Shown in pieces: positions 1 through 6,035 of a stretch of DNA of 6,035 bases. The DNA is from Rhodospirillaceae bacterium CCH5-H10 (GTDB lineage: Bacteria; Pseudomonadota; Alphaproteobacteria; Reyranellales; Reyranellaceae), in NCBI GenBank assembly GCA_001557035.1, contig LSKJ01000188.1:1-6035 (forward strand), read 5' to 3'. Numbering within the stretch: the first letter of the stretch is position 1; the number at the start of each line of letters is the position of its first letter. Both the position numbers and the translations under genes were made by a program. The notes under the pieces were generated by a model. The model did not search any database, was not told where the DNA came from, and worked only from the letters and a program-made list of their open reading frames with translations.

Positions 1-1077
1 GCCGCCGCGTCGCGGGCTTCAGTCGACATCGGCGAACTGCAGGATGCGGCGAGTCGGCGGATCGCGGAAGCGACGGGCGCCGAGGCGGGGCTTGTCACGA
101 CCGGTGCGGCGGCAGCCCTCACGCTCGCGGCGGCCGCTGCCATCGCGCGCTGGGACATCGCCAAGATGGCGGCGCTTCCTCATGCCGGGGCGTTTCCCCA
201 CGACATCCTGATCCCGCGCACCCAGCGAACCGGCTACACCCATGCGCTGGCGGCCTCCGGCGCGCGGCTGGTCGATATCGGGCACAACGATCGCGGCACC
301 GGCGCGGGCGTGCGCGGCCTGGAAGCCTGGGAGATCGAGACGGCGATCACCCCGTCGGTCGTGGCGATGGCCTTCTCGGTCAATGCCGGCAGCATCGTCG
401 ACCTGCCGACCGCCATCGCGACCTGCCGCGCCAACGGGATTCCGCTGATCGTCGATGCGGCGGCGCAGCTTCCACCGAAGGAGAACCTGCGGCGCTTCAT
501 CGACATGGGCGTCGATCTGGTCGCCTTCTCCGGAGGCAAGGCGCTGGGCGGGCCGCAGGCGTCGGGCATTCTCGCCGGCCGGCGCGACCTCGTCGCCTCG
601 GCCTTGCTGCAGCAGCTGGACATGGACGTGGCGCCCGATACCTGGACGCCGCCCAGGCTGGTCGATCGCGCCAATCTGCGCGGCGTGCCGCATCATGGGA
701 TCGGTCGCGGCTTCAAGGCCGGCAAGGAGGAGATCGTCGGACTGCTCGTGGCGCTGGAGCGTTTCGAGAAGGCCGACGACGCCGCCGCCAACGCCGCGCT
801 GCAGTCGCGCCTGGAGGCGATCGCCGCTTCATTGAAAGGCTTCGACGTGAAGCTGATACCGGCGGTGCAGACCGGGCGTGTACCCGTGCTGGAAATCGCC
901 GTGCCCGACGCGCTCGTCGTCAGCGCGAAGCTGCAGAAGGGCGATCCGCCGGTTCACCTCTCGGAGCGGCATGCCGCGCGGGGCGTGCTCACGCTCGATC
1001 CGCAGGTCCTGTTGCCCAAGCATGACGCGCCGCTCGCGGCGGCACTTCGTGGCGTGCTCCAGTCCACGGCCGCCTGA
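1..1077 (+). CDS. PLP-dependent enzyme, SelA/DgaE-like (aminotransferase class V-type fold), 5' partial
   Basis: This is a fold-type I pyridoxal-phosphate enzyme of the group that includes selenocysteine synthase SelA and D-glucosaminate-6-phosphate ammonia-lyase DgaE. Such enzymes typically carry out elimination or lyase chemistry on amino acids or amino sugars in the cytoplasm. The frame is open from base 1, giving 358 residues in the window. Visible landmarks are TTGAAA at residues 33-38 (probable phosphate-binding turn), IVDAAAQLPP with the pyridine-contacting Asp152 (bases 454-456), and FSGGKALGGPQ with the probable Schiff-base Lys180 (bases 538-540). The ATG at 166 is not the start, because it would remove the TTGAAA segment; the real start lies left of the window and the N-terminal tens of residues are missing. 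The stop is TGA at 1075-1077. The catalytic residues look intact, so I infer a functional enzyme. Substrate unknown: the family is diverse, and many members are annotated only as class V aminotransferase-like. Confidence 0.88.
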   Translation, partial: AAASRASVDIGELQDAASRRIAEATGAEAGLVTTGAAAALTLAAAAAIARWDIAKMAALPHAGAFPHDILIPRTQRTGYTHALAASGARLVDIGHNDRGTGAGVRGLEAWEIETAITPSVVAMAFSVNAGSIVDLPTAIATCRANGIPLIVDAAAQLPPKENLRRFIDMGVDLVAFSGGKALGGPQASGILAGRRDLVASALLQQLDMDVAPDTWTPPRLVDRANLRGVPHHGIGRGFKAGKEEIVGLLVALERFEKADDAAANAALQSRLEAIAASLKGFDVKLIPAVQTGRVPVLEIAVPDALVVSAKLQKGDPPVHLSERHAARGVLTLDPQVLLPKHDAPLAAALRGVLQSTAA

Positions 1078-1092
1078 GCGCTTCCTCATCCC

Positions 1093-2367
1093 ATGACGGT
1101 CATTGCGACACTCGTCGCCGCCGCGCTTTTCATCGTGCTGCATTGGCAGGGGATCGCGCTGTCCGGAGATGGCTGGGCCATGTGGCAGGCAGCCGTGTCA
1201 CTGGGCGACGGGCACGGCTATCGCACGTTCTCCGGTGAACCCATCGTTTCCTGGCCGCCGCTCTACTCGGCCTATCTGGTTTTCTGGAACGCTCTGCTCG
1301 GCCCGACGGGCGCCAGCCTGGTCGCGGCAAACGGCGTGCTGATCGTTGCACAGGCATGGTTGTGGTCGCGGCTGATCGGTCGGTTGATCGCCGACGGAGG
1401 GCCGGCCTTGCCGACTAAGGTCGCGATGGTGGTTGGCGTCTTCATCGGCGCGTTCATTGCCGTGAACCAGATGGTCGTGTTGGCCCACAACATCGTCTAC
1501 CTGCTTCTTCCGCTCTACCTTGGGGCACTTTGGAACTTCAGCCGGCAACGAAGACCCACGCGCGACGCCGCGGTGCTCGTCGTGGTCGGAACGTTGCTGA
1601 TGCTGTCCCACAATTCCTGCATCGCGTTCATTGCTGCAGCGGGCGTGGTGGTGATCTGCCATCCGGGGCTCTCATCGAAGCCCGGTCAATTCCTGCTGTC
1701 GGCAATGGCCGTTGGTACACCGATCATCCTGTGGGTGGCGTTGCGGCTCCTTCTCGGCCAGAGCGGCAGTCATTCGTTCGGCTGGGACGCCGGCAGATAC
1801 AGCGCCGGCGATTACATGCTCCAGTTGCTGAGCGGTCCCGGCGATCTGCTGGTGAGCGGTCGATATCACGCGGGTCTTGCGGGCTGGCTCGTGCTTTGCG
1901 CCGTGGCGGTCTTCTTCGCGCGAACCAGGCAAGCCGGGCCGGTTCGGTTCGCGCTGATCTTCACGGCTGCGGCGGGGGCGACGCTATTCGTTCTGTTCAA
2001 CATCACCTGGATCTACGACGACCTGTCCAGTCCGCGCTTCGTGATGTTCGCGCCGTTGCTGCTGTTGCCCCTCATCGTCGGCGTCGCCCTGCCGCGCTAT
2101 CCGGCAACGACGACCATCATGGCCGCATTGTTGCTGGTGCCTCAATTGTACTGGGCAGGGGCATGGGTTCATCGCCAGTTCGGCGCGACGCTGGCAGAAC
2201 TGGATCATCCGCGCAGTTTCGTCACCCACGCATCATACATCTCGCGGAGCCATCTCGACGGCGATCCCACGCCAAAACCGGATGGCGCGCTGATCGCCGC
2301 GCCACGACACGTGGAGCCGGCGTCGTTGATTCCACCGGGACGCCGGACGAAGAATCTCGAACGCTGA
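1093..2367 (+). CDS. polytopic membrane protein, probable GT-C fold glycosyltransferase
   Basis: A 424-residue inner-membrane protein with about ten hydrophobic segments, roughly at residues 2-20, 57-75, 76-98, 109-130, 133-148, 158-190, 200-221, 260-276, 284-305, 316-333 and 338-358. The loop after the first segment holds SGDGW (Asp26), GYRTFSGEP (42-50) and WPPLY (54-58). This matches the layout of GT-C enzymes (PMT/ArnT and GT39-like), whose first extracytoplasmic loop carries the catalytic acid and which transfer sugars from polyprenyl-phosphate donors. A late SSPRFVMFAPLLLLP segment (312-326) also fits the group. There is no large C-terminal soluble domain, only a polar, proline-rich tail from about 365. 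ATG 1093 is the only start codon between the previous gene's stop and the coding region, but it has no clear Shine-Dalgarno site, so translation may depend on termination at 1077. The N-terminus has no positive charge before the first membrane segment, which is slightly unusual. Acceptor and donor sugars cannot be inferred. The membrane class is secure; the glycosyltransferase call is moderate. Confidence 0.8.
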   Translation: MTVIATLVAAALFIVLHWQGIALSGDGWAMWQAAVSLGDGHGYRTFSGEPIVSWPPLYSAYLVFWNALLGPTGASLVAANGVLIVAQAWLWSRLIGRLIADGGPALPTKVAMVVGVFIGAFIAVNQMVVLAHNIVYLLLPLYLGALWNFSRQRRPTRDAAVLVVVGTLLMLSHNSCIAFIAAAGVVVICHPGLSSKPGQFLLSAMAVGTPIILWVALRLLLGQSGSHSFGWDAGRYSAGDYMLQLLSGPGDLLVSGRYHAGLAGWLVLCAVAVFFARTRQAGPVRFALIFTAAAGATLFVLFNITWIYDDLSSPRFVMFAPLLLLPLIVGVALPRYPATTTIMAALLLVPQLYWAGAWVHRQFGATLAELDHPRSFVTHASYISRSHLDGDPTPKPDGALIAAPRHVEPASLIPPGRRTKNLER

Positions 2368-2387
2368 CCCTCTACGGGGGCCGCGCT

Positions 2388-2406
2388 TCAGTCGACCGCC
2401 GACTGA
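2388..2406. repeat. perfect inverted repeat (7-bp stem, 5-base loop) at convergent gene ends
   Basis: TCAGTCG at 2388-2394 is the exact reverse complement of CGACTGA at 2400-2406, with the loop ACCGC between them. The left arm includes the stop codon of the minus-strand ATPase gene (2390-2388), and the hairpin starts 21 bases past the stop of the plus-strand membrane gene. The position suits a shared terminator or mRNA 3'-end stabiliser for two converging transcripts. No T-run follows on either strand, so it is not a canonical intrinsic terminator. The repeat itself is seen directly; its function is inferred. Confidence 0.5.
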
Positions 2407-3497
2407 CCCTCATCGCGATAGGCCCAGCAGCTGTCGGGCGGCAGGGTGAGGGCGACCTCGCCGTCGTTGTGGCGGGCCGCCGTGCCGAGTTCCAGCACTT
2501 CGACTTTCTGTCCGCCGAACTCGACGTCGTAGATGGTCTGCATGCCCTGGTAACGCCGCTCGATCACTCTTCCCGTGAAGCTGTTGGCGGGGCCACGCTC
2601 GCCGAGGCGGATGTTCTCGGCACGCAGCGCCACGTGGGCATTGTCGCCCGCCACCAGCGGTTGCGGCGTCCAGGCTTCGATGCGGCCGGCGGCGCCCAGG
2701 TCGATGACGGCCTGCTCGCCCTTGCGCTCCAGCACCTTGCCCTTGAGCACGTTCGCGGCGCCCGTGAAGTTGGCGACGAAGGAATCGGCCGGCCTGTTGT
2801 AGATCTCGCCCGGCGGCGCCATCTGCAGCAGCTTGCCGTCCTTCATGACGCCGATCCGGTCGCCCAGCACGACGGCCTCGGACTGATCGTGCGTCACGTA
2901 GAGGCCGGTCATGCCGGTCATCTTCAGGATGCGGCGCAACTCGTCGCGCAGGCGGATGCGCAGCTTGGAATCGAGATTGGACAAGGGCTCGTCGAGCAGC
3001 AGCAGCTGCGGCCGATAGACGAGGCTGCGCGCCAGTGCGACGCGCTGCATCTGGCCACCCGACAGCGACGTCACGGGTCGCTGGGCGTATTCGCCGAGGC
3101 CGACCAGTTCGAGCGTCTCGCGGACCTTGCTGTCGATGTCACCGCTGCCGCTGGTGTTCTTGCGGCGATACTTCAGCGGATAGGCGACGTTCTGGTGCAC
3201 CGTCATGTGCGGCCACACCGCATAGGACTGGAACACCATGCCGATGTCGCGCTCGCGCGGGCTGACCAGGGTGCCGCGTTCGGGTTCCGACACGACGCGG
3301 CCGCCGATCGAGATGCGGCCGCCGGTCGGATGTTCGAGGCCGGCGACGCAGCGCAGCGTCGTGGTCTTGCCGCAGCCCGAAGGCCCCAGCAGAACCACGA
3401 TCTCGCCCGCCGGGACGTCGAAGTTGACGCCGTCGACGGCCGCCTTGCCGGTCCCGAACTTCTTGACCAGGTTCTCGACGAGGAGCGCAGCGCTCAC
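2388..3497 (-). CDS. ABC transporter ATP-binding protein (FbpC/PotA-like, iron/polyamine/phosphonate import class)
   Basis: This is the cytoplasmic ATPase that powers the importer encoded with it. Numbered from the GTG start (369 residues), all nucleotide-binding motifs are present: Walker A GPSGCGKT 38-45, Q-loop Gln90 in VFQSYAVWPH, signature LSGGQ 145-149, Walker B LLLLDEP 165-171 with catalytic Glu170, D-loop SNLD 173-176 and switch His203. After about residue 245 a beta-rich region of the TOBE type runs to the end, as in FbpC, PotA and other CUT1/iron-type ATPases, where it can sense substrate or regulators. I chose GTG 3497-3495 because it forms a 4-base GTGA overlap with the binding-protein stop, and because the domain begins immediately after it (LLVENLVKKFG). 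An upstream in-frame ATG at 3536 would add 13 residues inside the preceding gene. The Shine-Dalgarno site is weak, which suggests translational coupling. It is last in the visible operon. Function is firm; substrate is not. Confidence 0.95.
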   Translation of the reverse strand: MSAALLVENLVKKFGTGKAAVDGVNFDVPAGEIVVLLGPSGCGKTTTLRCVAGLEHPTGGRISIGGRVVSEPERGTLVSPRERDIGMVFQSYAVWPHMTVHQNVAYPLKYRRKNTSGSGDIDSKVRETLELVGLGEYAQRPVTSLSGGQMQRVALARSLVYRPQLLLLDEPLSNLDSKLRIRLRDELRRILKMTGMTGLYVTHDQSEAVVLGDRIGVMKDGKLLQMAPPGEIYNRPADSFVANFTGAANVLKGKVLERKGEQAVIDLGAAGRIEAWTPQPLVAGDNAHVALRAENIRLGERGPANSFTGRVIERRYQGMQTIYDVEFGGQKVEVLELGTAARHNDGEVALTLPPDSCWAYRDEGQSAVD

Positions 3498-4522
3498 TGG
3501 CGGTACCCGTAGGTCTTGTTCCACTCTTCCATCCACGTGTTCCGCAGCTTGCTGAACTCGTCGAACTTCGGCACCCAGACCTTGACGACCTTGGGATCCC
3601 AGCCCTTCGGATAGGCCGGCGGCTCCTTGAGGGACGTGATGTTGCCCAGCTTGTTGATCATGAAGGTCTGGCCTTCCTTGGACAGGCGCCAGTTCATGAA
3701 CAGCTTGGCGGCGTTCGGGTTCTTGGACGCCTTGGTGACGCCGTCGGCATAGGGAACGATCGGCACGCCCTCGGGCGCGAAGATCGCCTCGGCCGGAGCC
3801 CCATCGACGATCTTGGTGTAGATGATGTTGTAGAGCAGGGGCGCGATCGAGACCTCACCGCGGACCAGCGCGTCGGACAGCGGCGCGCCCGACGGATAGA
3901 GTGCGATGCCGAGTTCGGCCTGCTTCTTCCAGTAATCCTCGCCGAGCACCTGACGCTCGAACATGATGCGGGTCCAGGTCGTGCCGCCCGACGGCCCGAT
4001 CACCTGTCCGATCTGCTTGTTCTTGTATTCGGGCTTGGTGAGATCCATCCACGTCTTGGGCGCGTTCTTCACGAGCTGCGTGTTGTAGGCGATGGCCCAG
4101 CCCAGCGTGACGCCCGGCCACAGCTTCGGCGAGACCAGCGCGTCGGGGCGATAGTCGGCAGCGTTCGGCGGCGCGTAATCCTGGAAGAGATCGGCGATGT
4201 CCAGCATCAGGCCGCGGTCGGAATGGTTGACGACGTCGGCGCCGAGCTTGTCGGCCGCGGCTTCCGTCTTGATGCGGGTGATGAGCTGGCCGCCCGGCGC
4301 ACGGACCATCGCGACCTTGATCTTGGGGAAGCGCTTGTTGAACTCCTTGATCACTTCCTGCTGCGTCTCGGCGAAGTCCGCCGTGTACAGGGTCAGTCCG
4401 CCTTCCTTCTCGGCGGCGGCGATCAGCTCCTTGGAGCCGAACTGGTCCTGCTGGGCCCGGGCGGGGAGTGCCGCGGTGGCGGCTGCGCCGGCGATGCCGG
4501 CCAGTACGGTTCTACGCTTCAT
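3494..4522 (-). CDS. periplasmic substrate-binding protein of ABC importer (FbpA-like family 1/6 type)
   Basis: A 342-residue secreted protein that would capture the substrate in the periplasm and deliver it to the neighbouring permease. Residues 1-23 form a signal peptide: twin arginines at 3-4 in KRRTVLAG, an alanine-rich core and an ARA cleavage motif ending at 23. It therefore looks like a Tat substrate, though Sec export is possible. The mature part begins with LTLYTADFAETQQEVIKEFNKRFP-type sequence (43-66), followed by an RAPGGQLITRI segment (74-84) and GWAIAYNTQ (141-149), as in FbpA-like type II binding proteins for ferric iron, phosphonates or polyamines. Classical FbpA uses two adjacent tyrosines to hold iron; here the corresponding stretch reads LLYNIIYTK (229-237), with tyrosines at 231 and 235. 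Iron is therefore not assured. The ATG is preceded by a strong GGAGGA site eight bases away. The gene sits 28 bases after the permease and overlaps the ATPase start by four bases. Confidence 0.93.
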   Translation of the reverse strand: MKRRTVLAGIAGAAATAALPARAQQDQFGSKELIAAAEKEGGLTLYTADFAETQQEVIKEFNKRFPKIKVAMVRAPGGQLITRIKTEAAADKLGADVVNHSDRGLMLDIADLFQDYAPPNAADYRPDALVSPKLWPGVTLGWAIAYNTQLVKNAPKTWMDLTKPEYKNKQIGQVIGPSGGTTWTRIMFERQVLGEDYWKKQAELGIALYPSGAPLSDALVRGEVSIAPLLYNIIYTKIVDGAPAEAIFAPEGVPIVPYADGVTKASKNPNAAKLFMNWRLSKEGQTFMINKLGNITSLKEPPAYPKGWDPKVVKVWVPKFDEFSKLRNTWMEEWNKTYGYRQ

Positions 4523-4529
4523 CTTCTTT

Positions 4530-4535
4530 TCCTCC
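4530..4535 (-). promoter_or_regulatory. strong Shine-Dalgarno site of the substrate-binding protein gene
   Basis: On the minus strand GGAGGA reads from 4535 to 4530, and the GGAGG core lies eight bases before the ATG at 4522. It is the best ribosome binding site in the window and fixes the start of the binding-protein gene. It lies in the 28-base gap after the permease stop, so the binding protein is probably translated independently and at a higher level than its partners. Confidence 0.8.
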
Positions 4536-4550
4536 GATTGTTGTCGTTCG

Positions 4551-6035
4551 TCAGCCGGCGCGGGCGCTGCTTTCTGCAGCTCCGCGGGACAGCCAGGTCG
4601 TGATGCCGAGCAGCACCGCGAGAATCACGGTCTGCACGAGACTGAAGGCGGCCGTCTTGCCGACGTTTCCGCCTTCGTAATAGTCGAGCAGCAGCACGGC
4701 CATCACGGTCGTGTCGCTGGTGTAGAGGAACAGGGACGAGCCCAGTTCGCGTACCGACAGCACGAACAGCAGCGTCATCGAGGCGACGATGCCCGGCCGG
4801 GCGAGCGGCACCATGATCGTGCCGATCGTGCTGAGCAGGCCGCGGCCGCAGATCCAGGCGGCTTCCTCGAGCTCGCGGTGGATCTGCATGAATGAGGTCG
4901 ACAGCGCCTTGACCGTGTCGGGGATGAAGCGCGCCACGAAGGCCAGCGCCAGGATCCAGATGGTGCCGTAGAGGCCGCCGGGCAGGCCGATCCAGGCCCA
5001 GAGATAGGCGACGCCGACGACGAGGCCGGGGATGGCGACCGGGATCGTCGACAGGAGATCGATGATCTTGCGGCCGGGGACCTGAGTGCGGTTGATCGTA
5101 TAGCCGATGGCGAAGGCCAGAACGCCGCCGACCACGGCGGTGATCACGCCGACCTTCATCGTGTTCCAGATGGAGATCATCGTCAGCGGATTGTCGAAGA
5201 TCGAATTGAAGTGCACCCAGCTGTACGCCTTCATGTCGAACACCGCGTCGAAGTCCTTGAAGAACAGGAACCGGCGGAAGGCGGCGATCACCAGGGCGAT
5301 CGTGGGCAGCACGACGACGATGAACAGGTAGGCGAGGGCCAGGCTGAAAGTGAACCAGCGCCACGGCCCGAGATTGAGGCTGCGCGGGCGGAAGGCCTTG
5401 CCGGCGACGGTGGCGAAGCTGCGACCCGAGAGGATCCGCTGCTGTGCCCAGACGAAGATGGCCGTGACGGCCATCAGCAGGATCGCGACGGCGGCGGCGG
5501 TGTTGTAGAGCGGCGGGCTCCAGGCGGTGAGCTTGAAGATGTAGGTCGTGAGCACGCTGATGTTGGCCGGTGCGCCCAGCGCGGCGGGAATGCCGTAGAT
5601 GCCCAGCATCACGACGAAGGACAGCAGCGAGCCCGCCAGGATCGCCGGCGCGATCAGCGGGAAGGTGACGGTGAATAGGGTCGTGAAGGCCGAAGCGCCC
5701 GATACTTCGGAGGCTTCCTCGAGGCTCGGATCCATGTTCCGCAGCGCCGAGGCCGTGAACATGTAGACGTAGGGCGCGTAGTAGAAGCCGAAGACCAGGA
5801 TCAGTCCCGACATCGAGTAGAAGTCGAAGCGGAAATCGATGCCCATCCACTTCAGCGCCGTGTTCAGCAGGCCCGTCTTGGGAGAGCCGAGGATGCTCCA
5901 GGCGACGCCCGCGACCAGCGGCGGCACGAACAGCGGGATCATGCTGGCGCCGGCGATGAAGCCCTTGAAGGGCGTGTTGGTGCGAACGACGATCCAGGAG
6001 AAGGCGAGGCCGATCACGACGGCGAGGATCGTTCC
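4551..6035 (-). CDS. ABC transporter permease, fused two-domain (FbpB/AfuB-like), 5' partial
   Basis: This is the inner-membrane channel of the importer. The frame is open to the right edge, giving 494 residues; GTG at 6017 is internal, since the coding sequence continues upstream into the window edge. Two binding-protein-dependent transport domains are fused in one chain. Numbered from the window edge, the first domain carries its EAA cytoplasmic loop near 106-128 (EEASEVSGAS, Gly113). The second carries a closer match near 390-414 (EEAAWICGRG, Gly397). These loops dock on the ATPase. Around ten hydrophobic segments are visible, about five per domain, with a polar linker near 195-228 and a periplasmic stretch near 253-288. 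Fused permeases of about 500-570 residues are typical of the FbpB/AfuB/ThiP class, so only some tens of N-terminal residues are likely missing. It stops at 4551 and is followed after 28 bases by the binding-protein gene, in the same direction, giving the order permease, binding protein, ATPase. Confidence 0.93.
   Translation of the reverse strand, partial: GTILAVVIGLAFSWIVVRTNTPFKGFIAGASMIPLFVPPLVAGVAWSILGSPKTGLLNTALKWMGIDFRFDFYSMSGLILVFGFYYAPYVYMFTASALRNMDPSLEEASEVSGASAFTTLFTVTFPLIAPAILAGSLLSFVVMLGIYGIPAALGAPANISVLTTYIFKLTAWSPPLYNTAAAVAILLMAVTAIFVWAQQRILSGRSFATVAGKAFRPRSLNLGPWRWFTFSLALAYLFIVVVLPTIALVIAAFRRFLFFKDFDAVFDMKAYSWVHFNSIFDNPLTMISIWNTMKVGVITAVVGGVLAFAIGYTINRTQVPGRKIIDLLSTIPVAIPGLVVGVAYLWAWIGLPGGLYGTIWILALAFVARFIPDTVKALSTSFMQIHRELEEAAWICGRGLLSTIGTIMVPLARPGIVASMTLLFVLSVRELGSSLFLYTSDTTVMAVLLLDYYEGGNVGKTAAFSLVQTVILAVLLGITTWLSRGAAESSARAG

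Noticed and set aside
16..27. 12-base exact match GCTTCAGTCGAC at 16-27 and 2385-2396.
   Set aside because: About one 12-base match is expected by chance in a 6-kb GC-rich window. One copy lies inside the PLP enzyme coding frame and nothing else flanks the two copies alike.
166..168. ATG 166 as the start of the PLP enzyme.
   Set aside because: The frame is open and family-like upstream to base 1, including the TTGAAA phosphate-binding turn, so the ATG is internal.
2368..2387. CCC-TCTAC-GGG as a terminator in the convergent gap.
   Set aside because: A three-base stem with no T-run is too weak; the neighbouring seven-base repeat is the better candidate.
1530..3512. Very long plus-strand open frame (660 codons) crossing the end of the membrane gene and running antisense through the whole ATPase gene.
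   Set aside because: It is rich in Arg, Ala, His and Asp with no recognisable domain. It overlaps two genes with full family motifs, and GC-rich DNA commonly gives such open antisense frames.
4519..5850. 443-codon minus-strand frame overlapping the permease gene.
   Set aside because: Its translation is low-complexity Arg/His/Asp-rich sequence without domains, while the other frame encodes a clear two-domain permease with both EAA loops.
6015..6017. GTG 6017 as the start of the permease.
   Set aside because: The frame continues to the window edge with hydrophobic codons that complete the membrane segment, and the usual N-terminal part would otherwise be missing.

Overview
The window is GC-rich. 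Its codon use and dense packing (4-base overlap, gaps of 15 to 28 bases) suggest an alphaproteobacterium, perhaps a Rhizobiales- or Rhodospirillales-like soil or plant-associated lineage. That placement is an inference from composition and gene families, not from a marker gene. No rRNA, tRNA, CRISPR array or insertion sequence was seen. Almost every base lies in one of five protein genes, and the genes at both ends run off the window.

Left half, plus strand (1-2367): the 3' part of a PLP-dependent enzyme of the SelA/DgaE-like fold-type I group (1-1077). Fifteen bases later, in the same reading frame, comes a polytopic membrane protein that looks like a GT-C type glycosyltransferase (1093-2367). 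The two are probably co-transcribed, but nothing in the sequence links their functions.

Right half, minus strand (2388-6035): a binding-protein-dependent ABC importer, read right to left. It consists of a fused two-domain inner-membrane permease (5' end beyond the window), a secreted substrate-binding protein with a Tat-like signal peptide, and an ATPase with a TOBE-type C-terminal region. The binding protein would capture the substrate in the periplasm, the permease would form the channel, and the ATPase would drive import. The set resembles the FbpABC/AfuABC ferric-iron importers and their polyamine or phosphonate relatives. The substrate cannot be fixed from sequence, and the binding protein lacks the adjacent Tyr-Tyr pair of classical FbpA.

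The two blocks converge, with 20 bases between their stop codons. A perfect 7-bp inverted repeat with a 5-base loop overlaps the ATPase stop codon there and may help end transcription from one or both sides. The operon promoter of each block lies outside the window. I found no convincing evidence of an undescribed system. The points most worth checking are the importer's substrate, the convergent-end hairpin and the odd features of the membrane glycosyltransferase.
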